Source: Hafnia alvei (lineage in GTDB: Bacteria; Pseudomonadota; Gammaproteobacteria; Enterobacterales; Enterobacteriaceae). From it: a stretch of DNA of 64,000 nt. The notes under the pieces were generated by a model. That model was not told the origin of the DNA. It saw nothing but the letters and a program-made list of their open reading frames with translations, and ran no database searches. The stretch covers positions 3,054,012 through 3,118,011 of the forward strand of contig NZ_CP139992.1 in NCBI RefSeq assembly GCF_034424155.1. The letters are read 5' to 3'. Shown here piece after piece: positions 18,592 to 25,582 of the stretch. The position numbers and the translations under genes are program-made. Numbering within the stretch: the stretch's first letter is position 1; each line of letters starts with the position of its first letter.

Positions 18592-18876
18592 ATGGATCAA
18601 CAAACAGCAGCGCTAATACAGAAAATTACTCTACTCGAACAGAAGATGGCGAAACAAGGTGCGGCAACAAACTTTGTGATTACACATATCATCGACCTTC
18701 TCGACGAGCAATCTGGCGATGAAAAGTTTTCTTCCAAGCTCAAGGGCTCTCTTTCAGAATCACTTAATAAACTTAATCACGGAGTATCAGTACAGATTAA
18801 GTCAGCTATTAATGATCTACTAGCGCCGGCCTTCAGGGAGCAGTTCAAACCTGAACCTGAGAAGTTTATTAAGTAG
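18592..18876 (+). CDS. Small helical protein of unknown function
   Basis: The protein has 94 residues and starts at the ATG with AAGGA upstream at 18580; a longer frame from 18481 lacks a ribosome site. It is Gln/Lys/Ser-rich and helical, starts MDQQTAALIQKITLLEQKMA and has an early coiled-coil-like heptad pattern. It is the only plus-strand gene in the late region and runs against it, which suggests a cargo gene with its own promoter. It ends at a bidirectional terminator. Confidence 0.55.
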   Translation: MDQQTAALIQKITLLEQKMAKQGAATNFVITHIIDLLDEQSGDEKFSSKLKGSLSESLNKLNHGVSVQIKSAINDLLAPAFREQFKPEPEKFIK

Positions 18877-18880
18877 TTAT

Positions 18881-18902
18881 AAGCGGCCATTAGGCCGCTT
18901 TA
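18881..18902. terminator. Bidirectional terminator
   Basis: AAGCGGCC / GGCCGCTT with loop ATTA lies between two convergent genes, with T-rich sequence on the plus side. It could serve both the small plus-strand gene and the minus-strand gene at 18890. Confidence 0.65.
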
Positions 18903-19120
18903 TTGATATCGCAGTTAACAGAACTAATAATATCCGCAGCTTTTCTCATAGCTTCTTTTTCATAATATTCAATAGTTCCATCTTCATATCGCGGAATTAA
19001 GACTTCAACACGAAAGACGTCTAATGATGGTAAACCTCTTGCATTAACGCTCACTGTGGCATTAATACCATCACCATTAGCTGTAAGGCATGAAACTCTT
19101 AACTCGTAGTTTTGAGACAT
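18890..19120 (-). CDS. Hypothetical protein (76 aa)
   Basis: This small protein starts MSQNYELRVSCLTANGDGIN. Its start is 16 bases downstream of the stop of the two-domain glycosyltransferase, so it is likely co-transcribed with it. The segment after residue 20 (TVSVNARGLPSLDVFRVEVL) looks like alternating beta strands. No family is recognised. It has a ribosome site (GGAG) five bases before the ATG. Confidence 0.5.
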   Translation of the reverse strand: MSQNYELRVSCLTANGDGINATVSVNARGLPSLDVFRVEVLIPRYEDGTIEYYEKEAMRKAADIISSVNCDINKAA

Positions 19121-19138
19121 TGTTAACTCCTATTAAAT

Positions 19139-20596
19139 TTATTTATGACGCCACCAGGCGCTCTCCTTACCAAAACCATCCGTCTTAAATACTGTATGCA
19201 CGCGTGGGCCGGTAACCACACGATCGCCAAACGACTTAGCGACAATACCGAACGCGCCCATATCAACGGATGTAGGCGGTGCTTTCTCAATACTCCAGAA
19301 CCGTTGGCTTTCAATGCGGTAATACAGACGAATGATGCGATGTGCAAACTCCATCACATCTTCACGGCATCCGCCAAGCAGCCCAGCGTTGAGCAGTACC
19401 TCAGCCTTATGCCTATCGAAGAATGAATGGTAAGTCTGCCCATGGTGATTCTTCTTCATCCACGGATCCGAATATGTTGTAGCCTCGGAACCAACGTAAA
19501 TCTTACCGGGCTCCATCTCATCCCATGGCTCACTTAACATCTCGACATCGGTACCGTCAGTACACCAGACAAGATGGTACTCAGGGTGAGCTCTCAGGTG
19601 TTGATAGATATGCAACCAGCGCGCAAAGTATGGACTCATGCGCAGAACTGGAATCTCGAATAGACCGGCGCCAGTTGGAGATTCTTTCAACTCATCAGCC
19701 AGAACAACCGGCAGTGCGCCGGATATAGAATCTGCCCATGCCTGTAACAGTTGCGGATCCGCTTTCATGCTGACAACGCGCTGAGGGTCTGGTTGGCTCG
19801 TCAGTAACGTGGTGATAACTACGTTCGGATTCCGGGAATATGATGCAAAACCGGTGTATCCGGTATCACGGCGGCCGTTATAAATGCCGACGTTGCGTTT
19901 CACCAACGCCTCACGCTCAGGCCGAGAGACTGAACGATTTACCTGTTCATGCTCATCGAGCGAATAAATAAGCTTTTCCGAGCCGACTACATCAGCAAAG
20001 GCCCACGTGGTTAATCCAGCGTTATGAATGCGCAACGCCAAATCAGGGTGCTCGTACATACCACTGCCATAGATAGGGTCGAAACCGCCAACCTTCTCGA
20101 TGGCGCTGCAATGGTAATACAGCATCACGCCGCGCTGACCGGTATAAGCAACGTGCTTATTGTCGCGATACAGCTCGGCCATATCGTTCAATTTCTTCGG
20201 CCCTGCCAAATCTTTAAACTGATAAGCCAGATGAGGCTCAGGTGATTCGATATAAGGGATATGCCAGTTATCAGCAATGGGCCATGCATCATCGTCCCAT
20301 AAAAATAGATGTTCACACCCGGCATCCATCAGCACTTCAAGGCTTCGATTCTTTGATGCCACAATACCGAGGGATTTTTCGTGCCGTATAAGTTTTACAC
20401 CATCAGGAGCTACGGTTGCAGATGCTGATCCATCATCGATAACCACCACCAGCGCACCAGACGGTAGATATTTTTGGTGTTGCTCTATGGAGCGAGAAAG
20501 AACATCAGCACGGTTATGGGTAGTGATCGCAATACCGATGCGTGCCGATGAATTATTAGCGGGTTCATAGGGAACGCCATCGATAGTGACCCGCAT
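19139..20596 (-). CDS. Two-domain glycosyltransferase (GT2 family N-domain), phage cargo
   Basis: The protein has 485 residues. The N-terminal half is a GT2 fold with IGIAITTHNRADVLSRS, then VVVIDDGSAS (nucleotide-sugar binding), LFLWDDDAWPI (acidic metal motif) and GSGMYEHPDLALRIHNAG. The second half (about 240-480) looks like a separate transferase-like domain with LVWCTDGTDVEML. It has no membrane segment, unlike Gtr-type O-antigen enzymes. It lies between lysis and terminase genes with a second transferase-like gene nearby. Modification of virion, DNA or surface glycans is possible. Confidence 0.75.
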   Translation of the reverse strand: MRVTIDGVPYEPANNSSARIGIAITTHNRADVLSRSIEQHQKYLPSGALVVVIDDGSASATVAPDGVKLIRHEKSLGIVASKNRSLEVLMDAGCEHLFLWDDDAWPIADNWHIPYIESPEPHLAYQFKDLAGPKKLNDMAELYRDNKHVAYTGQRGVMLYYHCSAIEKVGGFDPIYGSGMYEHPDLALRIHNAGLTTWAFADVVGSEKLIYSLDEHEQVNRSVSRPEREALVKRNVGIYNGRRDTGYTGFASYSRNPNVVITTLLTSQPDPQRVVSMKADPQLLQAWADSISGALPVVLADELKESPTGAGLFEIPVLRMSPYFARWLHIYQHLRAHPEYHLVWCTDGTDVEMLSEPWDEMEPGKIYVGSEATTYSDPWMKKNHHGQTYHSFFDRHKAEVLLNAGLLGGCREDVMEFAHRIIRLYYRIESQRFWSIEKAPPTSVDMGAFGIVAKSFGDRVVTGPRVHTVFKTDGFGKESAWWRHK

Positions 20597-20599
20597 GAT

Positions 20600-21169
20600 T
20601 TAACCCTTAATGGCGCGACAGATCATCCCACCAGCACGACACTCAATTTCAATAGCTTCGCGAAGAGCATCCTGATTAGCGGTGGCGTTTTTGATGATTT
20701 CTCTAACTTCAGTAACGGTAATTTTATCTCGAGAGATGGTAGCTGGTTTGATAAATATTTTGCCGTTAATGAGCTCAAAGGCTGCGCTGTTTTTTATTAG
20801 ATTGTTAATTTCATCCAGCTTTTTCTCGAGCTCACTGGTGTCAGCTTCAACCTTAATGCTCAACGTTTGGATTGGCTTGGTTTCAGTGGCTCTCTTATTA
20901 GTGTGAATCGGAGATGATTCCGGTGAATTACTCCCAACCACTCCCATACTCATTGAGCAATAACCGCCACTCGGCGCAGTATTCTCGAAGCTCGCAACCC
21001 CTGAAACAGACAGCTGCAGCGGGAAATATTCAGGAATGCCGTTTACTGTAGTTCTCGATCCCCATGCATCATACTGGGCTGTTCCGGCCGGATTGGTAAC
21101 TTCAAATCCGTCACCATTCACCGTGATACTCATTCTTGCCATCACGTCCCGCAGTATTAAATGTTTCAT
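20600..21169 (-). CDS. Hypothetical phage protein (possible tail or fibre accessory)
   Basis: The protein has up to 189 residues. The better start may be the ATG at about 21133 (MSITVNGDGFEVTNPAG), which would give 177. It is beta-rich in the first 70 residues and helical with Lys/Glu repeats later (ELEKKLDEINNLIKNS). The N-terminal part ends near a Gly/Ser segment (SGGYCSMSMGVVGSNS). The start of the glycosyltransferase lies three bases after its stop. Family unknown. Confidence 0.5.
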   Translation of the reverse strand: MKHLILRDVMARMSITVNGDGFEVTNPAGTAQYDAWGSRTTVNGIPEYFPLQLSVSGVASFENTAPSGGYCSMSMGVVGSNSPESSPIHTNKRATETKPIQTLSIKVEADTSELEKKLDEINNLIKNSAAFELINGKIFIKPATISRDKITVTEVREIIKNATANQDALREAIEIECRAGGMICRAIKG

Positions 21170-21286
21170 TTAGAATAATCCTCTATATGTGAAAGTATCG
21201 CCCCGCCTGATTCAGAGACAACCCGCATTCAAAACAGTGTGTTTATCCTGTAATAACGAATGGCCAAACTGATAAACCAGCAGAAA

Positions 21287-21311
21287 ATAAAAAGGCCACC
21301 AGCGGTGACCT
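21287..21311 (-). terminator. Terminator after the lysis cassette
   Basis: On the minus strand AGGTCACC / GGTGGCCT (one mismatch) with a three-base loop is followed by TTTTTATTTT. It lies just downstream of the Rz gene. Confidence 0.6.
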
Positions 21312-21372
21312 CAAGTATTTCGGTGTTCTTTTGGCATTATCACAGGCACTAATTGAATGCCTGCTGTAATGC

Positions 21373-21882
21373 CTACTGCCCGCTTACTTTGTCATAGACG
21401 CGTTCACAGGTTTTTCCGGCGCTATAAGCACGGTCAGCCTCTTTTGCATACTCTCCTGCTGCTTCGTTAGATTCGCTGAGCAACTGGGTAAGCAATATGA
21501 TGGCTTGGGACTTTGACGCGCTTGAGCTGGCAGCGCTGGAAAGCTTGCCGGTTTCACTGTCTGCGAATTGTTGCCTGAGCTGTGCGAGCTGTTGCTGCAA
21601 CCTGTCAGCAGAACGCTTAGCATTAATAGCATCAGCTTTAAGCTGTTCGTTGTCTTTCTCTGCATCTTTAACCGCCTGATTTGCTGCCTGTTGCCTGCGT
21701 TGCTCTTCCGCTCGTTCACCAACTTGCCGCTTGGCTAGAGCATCAGAATCTGCTTTATTACGCTGCGCCCATTTCAACTGCCAAGATTTATCGGCATCAC
21801 GGTAGCCAGTGTAATGACCCACCCATAAGGACAAATTCGCAAGCACCACCACCATTGCTATCATTCGCCAATTGATACTCAT
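21373..21882 (-). CDS. Rz-like inner-membrane spanin
   Basis: The protein has 169 residues. An N-terminal membrane anchor (residues 5-22, WRMIAMVVVLANLSLWVGHY) precedes a long Ala/Gln/Lys/Glu-rich coiled coil in the periplasm. It belongs to the DUF2514/Rz-type i-spanins. With Rz1 it fuses inner and outer membranes at the end of lysis. Its start overlaps the endolysin stop, and a lipoprotein Rz1 frame is nested inside it. Confidence 0.85.
   Translation of the reverse strand: MSINWRMIAMVVVLANLSLWVGHYTGYRDADKSWQLKWAQRNKADSDALAKRQVGERAEEQRRQQAANQAVKDAEKDNEQLKADAINAKRSADRLQQQLAQLRQQFADSETGKLSSAASSSASKSQAIILLTQLLSESNEAAGEYAKEADRAYSAGKTCERVYDKVSGQ
21384..21665 (-). CDS. Rz1-like outer-membrane spanin lipoprotein (nested in Rz)
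   Basis: This out-of-frame gene lies inside Rz. I start it at MQRKTTNSLKLMLL (21665), giving about 93 residues. The signal peptide ends in a lipobox LLTGC, and the mature part is Ser/Pro/Gln-rich, as in other Rz1 proteins. The longer frame from 21722 adds charged residues before the signal peptide and is less likely. Nested Rz/Rz1 pairs are the rule in lambdoid phages. Confidence 0.8.
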   Translation of the reverse strand: MQRKTTNSLKLMLLMLSVLLTGCSNSSHSSGNNSQTVKPASFPALPAQARQSPKPSYCLPSCSANLTKQQESMQKRLTVLIAPEKPVNASMTK

Positions 21883-22493
21883 ACCATAAGCGCCGCCCGC
21901 GCCTTGTTGTAGCGTACCTTGCGATCATCGATACCGTTCAGACCACCGTTGATAATCTGCGTCACTCGATAAACGTCAGCACCGTATGCCATGCAGCCTT
22001 TTGATGTGTAGAACCACGCCGCCGAACGTGCAGCTTGTAGCTCTAGCTCGAGCAATTCTGGCTTAGTCACCAAATCAAGCTTTAGCGCTGCGCCACATGC
22101 GCGATAGTTATCAAGTCCGGTAATCTGGATAAGGCCGCGGCCTCGATACTTCCAACCATCGCCGGAGGCTTTATTACCTAAGCGACTGGCATAAACCAGA
22201 TTAGCGATGGCATCTTGTCGCGCTGGTTGCTGCGTCGTTCTGCCAAGGGCATTGGCCTGCTGCTGAGTAATACGCTTACCAAATACAGTAACCAAAGCAC
22301 CCGGTGTGTAATTCAGTGATTCAACAACCTGCCGAAACCCACCAGACTCATGACCCACCTGAGCAATAAACATCGCCTGATCGGTTGCCGCTGTGATACC
22401 AAATTCTTTCATTGCTGCATCGATGTGCGGAAACCAGCGCGCAGCTAATCCGGCGCTAATATCAGCCGCCTTTTGAAACTGTTCGAGATCCAT
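21879..22493 (-). CDS. Endolysin, glycoside hydrolase family 19 type
   Basis: This 204-residue muralytic enzyme has the conserved start segment FIAQVGHESGGFRQVVESLNY, with the catalytic Glu in HESGG. Near the C-terminal half, GDGWKYRGRGLIQITGLDNY is the classic GH19 (chitinase-like) motif. There is no signal peptide, so it needs the holin to reach the cell wall. It starts nine bases after the holin stop and its stop overlaps the Rz start. Confidence 0.92.
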   Translation of the reverse strand: MDLEQFQKAADISAGLAARWFPHIDAAMKEFGITAATDQAMFIAQVGHESGGFRQVVESLNYTPGALVTVFGKRITQQQANALGRTTQQPARQDAIANLVYASRLGNKASGDGWKYRGRGLIQITGLDNYRACGAALKLDLVTKPELLELELQAARSAAWFYTSKGCMAYGADVYRVTQIINGGLNGIDDRKVRYNKARAALMV

Positions 22494-22502
22494 GGAATTA
22501 CC

Positions 22503-22835
22503 TTACTGTTGAGGAGGGACGCCAGTCTTACTGCCGACAACACGACGTAGAACCGAGCTGAAATAATCAATACCCAAGAAGCCAATAAAGACACTGCCGA
22601 TATATGCCCACTCTTGATCCCAACTCATTAGCGTAAGCAGGTCTTTAATAAAGAATGCCACCAGTGCGCACATAGCGGCATCCAGAATCCGTCGCCACAT
22701 CGGAGACTCTCCGTTATATATCCCCCGCAGAATAGCCATTAGACCCGCAATGAATGCGTAACTTCCCTCGCTGCGGTGCTCTGCAATCCATGTCATTAAC
22801 ATGGCCCAGAGCTCGGGGCTTTTGTGCATTTTCAT
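22503..22835 (-). CDS. Holin, lambda-S-like family
   Basis: The protein has 110 residues and starts MKMHKSPELWAMLMTW, similar to the lambda S-type (PF05106) N-terminus. Three hydrophobic stretches lie near residues 24-40, 49-68 and 74-92. Met1 and Met3 (MKMHK) may form a dual start, as in S105/S107, where the longer product acts as antiholin; this is inference. It is the first gene of the lysis cassette. Confidence 0.85.
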   Translation of the reverse strand: MKMHKSPELWAMLMTWIAEHRSEGSYAFIAGLMAILRGIYNGESPMWRRILDAAMCALVAFFIKDLLTLMSWDQEWAYIGSVFIGFLGIDYFSSVLRRVVGSKTGVPPQQ

Positions 22836-22879
22836 GTTCTCCCCCCATCCACCAGCGCGGTAGGGTTAATTAGTGGAAT

Positions 22880-22946
22880 AGCACCCAGCCGTAACCACTC
22901 TCTGCTAGAAAGTGTTTAATGTGTGGATGGTTGTTGGCTGGGCGCT
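22880..22946. repeat. Long inverted repeat upstream of the holin gene
   Basis: AGCACCCAGCC (22880) pairs with GGCTGGGCGCT (22936) with one mismatch, separated by 45 bases that include partly complementary AACCA / TGGTT. The arms would fold on either strand. On the minus strand the structure is at the start of the lysis transcript. It could be a small RNA or a leader hairpin. Confidence 0.45.
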
Positions 22947-22953
22947 ACATATG

Positions 22954-22977
22954 AAAAAGGCCACCAGAAGGTGGCCT
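22954..22977 (-). terminator. Strong hairpin ahead of the lysis cassette
   Basis: A perfect eight-base-pair stem AGGCCACC / GGTGGCCT with loop of four is followed on the minus strand by TTTTTCAT. Minus-strand transcription coming from the late promoter would meet it before the holin gene, so it is a probable Q-dependent read-through point. Confidence 0.6.
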
Positions 22978-23160
22978 ATAAATATAGTTATAGAATTCAG
23001 TGAGAATGCTTAGCTCATTATATTATCGATTTTGAGCTAATGATTTTTCACCTGTAATCTCATACAGCTAAGTACTTAATTACTAGATTTGGAGATAAAT
23101 TATTATATCCTATATGCGAAGTGTTTTACTGGATTAACAAAGGAATCTAAAGGTGAACAT

Positions 23161-23256
23161 ATGAGAGTCTTCATGAGCGAATGGCTTATAGGGCTGCAAG
23201 CCTCTGCTGCGTCATTAATCTTAATATTGCTATTGTTCTATATTGTGGCTGCCTGA
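23161..23256 (+). CDS. 31-residue hydrophobic peptide, candidate small membrane protein
   Basis: A clear ribosome site AAGGTG lies five bases before the ATG. The peptide MRVFMSEWLIGLQASAAS is followed by a strongly hydrophobic run of Leu, Ile, Phe, Tyr and Val (residues 19-31), so one membrane helix is expected. Small hydrophobic peptides of this sort include type I toxins and phage membrane effectors, but I do not recognise a family. It lies on the strand opposite to the late genes. Confidence 0.45.
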   Translation: MRVFMSEWLIGLQASAASLILILLLFYIVAA

Positions 23257-24006
23257 AATAAAACATCAACACAATCGGCTGAGCCATCTCCACTGGTTGA
23301 AAGACGCGCACCTGTATTCGGTGCTATATGAAGATGGCTCATGCAGTTGTGCAGCACACCAAACGCTCTGGGTTATCCCTTCTTCGCTGAGTGATGTGCT
23401 GATTGCCGTGATGGCTCTTCCCAAACACTTTTCTTACAAACTGATCAGGCACCACGACCCATTGAACGTACCTAATTTATTACAGTGACACAATCATTAA
23501 CGAAACTTTCGGAATAATCTTTTTAATGGACATTACCAAAAGTAAAGTAGCTCGGCAGTAATAACCTTAGTTAGAAAAATTTGAGGATAGTCATTTGCTA
23601 GCAGGCTTTATTTTCAACAAATAATTAATTAGCCTGATAAGTAATGACTTATGGTTATTCATGTTTTTTTGATTTTGGCATTTATACCGCTTAGTTTTAA
23701 TTTCCAATAAAAAAGATTTAGCTTTAGAAACCCAACCTACTTAATGTCAAATTATCAAAATAAATTAGCTAAGACTCTTCTTACATCAATAAACTTAAGA
23801 CATAAATAATACCTTTAAAAAAGTTCAACTTTTCAGTTACTTATCATAATACATTAGATTTATTTATAAAATAACGAAAGAGAGTATATCAAAAGCAAAA
23901 ATAAATAGATCTAAATCAATAAGTTGCTATTCATCCTAGGTTATCAATTACTACCTGTGTTTGATTATACATTAGCATAGATTTTCCCTGATGTTGGCCC
24001 ATGGCC
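23257..24006. other. AT-rich stretch without a convincing gene
   Basis: About 750 bases. A TTG-started frame at 23243-23488 (81 codons, containing HLHWLKDAHLYSVLYEDG) overlaps the small peptide gene. It has no ribosome site and no recognised family, so it may be a decayed gene. From 23500 to 23940 the sequence is very AT-rich with no good frame, and transcription signals for the DUF1883 gene probably lie near its end. Confidence 0.4.
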
Positions 24007-24046
24007 CCTCTCATCTGAACTTACGGGGATGAGAGGTTTCTTTTTT
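24007..24046 (+). terminator. Terminator or attenuator before the DUF1883 gene
   Basis: CCTCTCATC / GATGAGAGG, a nine-base-pair perfect stem with a 12-base loop, is followed by TTTCTTTTTT. It lies about 25 bases before the DUF1883 start codon, so it is either the end of a short upstream RNA or an attenuator in the leader. Confidence 0.7.
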
Positions 24047-24068
24047 ATTACGTATGGAGTTCCATCGA

Positions 24069-24362
24069 ATGAAAAGTAGTCGATTATTTCTTGTAGCCAA
24101 CAGCTATGTAAAAGTGGTTTGTTCAGAGCCGGCTAAAATCCTATTGATCAATGAAAAACATTACGACAGATTTTGCCGAGACAGTTGGGCCGACTACCAT
24201 GGAGGTTTTTTTTGCAACTTCCCAGCTATTGTTGAAGTTCCATACGATGGGATCTGGAATATCGTGATTGATACTCATAGTCATGGAGATACTGAGTCTT
24301 CAGTGAGCATAACTATCTTGCCTAATCATGAGTTATTAGAGCAACAAGACGTGATCAAATAG
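24069..24362 (+). CDS. DUF1883 domain protein (cargo gene)
   Basis: The protein has 97 residues from the ATG at 24069; an ATG at 24054 has no ribosome site. It has the DUF1883 core: a hydrophobic N-terminal strand region, then KILLINEKHYDRF, DYHGGFFCNFPAIVEVP and GIWNIVIDTHSHG. Proteins with this domain occur alone or fused to TIR domains. The function of the domain is not established. It runs against the late genes between Q and lysis, the site where lambdoid phages carry cargo genes such as Shiga toxin. Confidence 0.7.
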   Translation: MKSSRLFLVANSYVKVVCSEPAKILLINEKHYDRFCRDSWADYHGGFFCNFPAIVEVPYDGIWNIVIDTHSHGDTESSVSITILPNHELLEQQDVIK

Positions 24363-24421
24363 TAATGAAAGTCTATTTACAGGCAATTTTCAAAGTAGGA
24401 GTTCAACATCTATCGCAAAGT

Positions 24422-24499
24422 TGGTCCGCCACCGAGGACTCGAACCTCGCACCTACAACTTATATGGTCATCGGCTCTATCCTGCTGAGCTAGTGGCGG
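24422..24499 (-). tRNA. Phage tRNA, anticodon uncertain (TAT most likely)
   Basis: The minus strand folds into a cloverleaf with a perfect seven-pair acceptor stem (CCGCCAC / GTGGCGG), discriminator A and encoded CCA. The T-arm is CGAGG TTCGAGT CCTCG, and the D-arm is GCTC / GAGC. The anticodon stem ATGAC / GTTGT contains two G-U pairs. The seven-base loop is CATATAA, so the expected U at position 33 is A. The likely anticodon is TAT (Ile), but CAT-type readings cannot be excluded. In lambdoid phages such as 933W, tRNA genes lie at this same site downstream of Q. Confidence 0.75.
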
Positions 24500-24660
24500 T
24501 TAGGACGCGCGGCGCTGTAACGAGCTGATAAATTGGCTTTCACCAATGATAACGACGCTCATCCCTACGCTAGCTCGCTACAGCTAGCGGAATAATAACC
24601 ATATAAGATAATTCATTACAATAACTAAGCGTTATTTTCGGATAAGTACGACAATGACAA

Positions 24661-24684
24661 TAAAAAAACCCGCACTAGGCGGGG
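24661..24684 (-). terminator. Candidate tR'-type terminator
   Basis: On the minus strand CCCGC / GCGGG around a five-base loop is followed by TTTTTTT. It lies some 50-60 bases downstream of a candidate late promoter and after gene Q, as expected for the terminator that Q overcomes. Confidence 0.65.
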
Positions 24685-24732
24685 TCAAATGATTGCGAGT
24701 GGATAAACGATACAAATTCCCACTATTTAGCC

Positions 24733-24761
24733 AAATTAAACCAGCTTCGGACAAAATGCAA
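24733..24761 (-). promoter_or_regulatory. Candidate late promoter pR'
   Basis: On the minus strand TTGCAT (24761-24756) and TAATTT (24738-24733) are separated by exactly 17 bases. It lies just after the Q stop and ahead of the tR'-like terminator, tRNA and lysis cassette. Confidence 0.5.
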
Positions 24762-24802
24762 GTTTTATGTCTTAATTTGTCGCTATCGTTTCCAAACAGT
24801 GT

Positions 24803-25582
24803 CTAACGAGTCACTTCGTTAAACACGCTATCCGCATAACTCTCTTCAATATCACATTTTGCCACCAGCGCCTCAAAGTAAGGCTTCCAATTACGATTCC
24901 ATGTCCTTTCCTGCAATTCTGGCACCCATGCTGCAATGGCTCTGTAAGCTTTAGAGGCTGGCGTACGTTTATATCCTCTTCCAGAGCAGCGCTCACACGT
25001 TTTATCTATTGGTCGTCCAAGCAGTGCTGACTTTTCTAAATCCCGCACTCTCCCTGTACCATGACAGCGGCAGCGTTGAGATACTTTGCCTTTACCGTTG
25101 CAGTGCTTGCATAACACACCTACTCGCTCGCGTTTGATGGTAGAAGAGTAAACGACCTCACCATCGGCGTTCGTGATGCCGGGATGTTTCACAACATCTT
25201 GGTAACTATAGATGAGCCCCTCACCTTTGCACTCATCACATTCCGACATTGACGCTGCCGATCGGGCATATTCTTCAAAGGCAAGTTTGGCAAGAAGAAC
25301 CATGCACTGCCCTAACCGGTTACCTGCAGATTTAACAACCAGTTTCGGCGCATGACGCAAAGCGTACTTGCTTAATTCTTCGACGGTGCGGATCTTATCT
25401 TGGGTACTGATACCACTTTTACCGAGGAAAGCCGCCATACCAAAGCTGGCTCTCGCTTCCGCCATGCCCATAGCCGCCATCAGGTCGGTGCCCGTAATGC
25501 GATCGGGAGATGTCCCGCCAGACATGCCGGTTATATTCATCCCTTTAGGCCCAAAGTGCTTTAACGCATTTTCGATTTTCAT
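24803..25582 (-). CDS. Q: Antitermination protein Q (phage 82/21-type)
   Basis: This protein of about 259 residues starts at the ATG overlapping the upstream stop (ATGA, 25582). Its central zinc-binding part has CDECKGEG near residue 115 and CKHCNGKGKVSQRCRC near 158. It ends with CERCSGRGYKR near 198, a DnaJ-like pattern seen in antitermination Q proteins of phage 82. It binds near the late promoter and lets RNA polymerase pass the terminators, driving lysis and morphogenesis genes on the same strand. Confidence 0.88.
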   Translation of the reverse strand: MKIENALKHFGPKGMNITGMSGGTSPDRITGTDLMAAMGMAEARASFGMAAFLGKSGISTQDKIRTVEELSKYALRHAPKLVVKSAGNRLGQCMVLLAKLAFEEYARSAASMSECDECKGEGLIYSYQDVVKHPGITNADGEVVYSSTIKRERVGVLCKHCNGKGKVSQRCRCHGTGRVRDLEKSALLGRPIDKTCERCSGRGYKRTPASKAYRAIAAWVPELQERTWNRNWKPYFEALVAKCDIEESYADSVFNEVTR

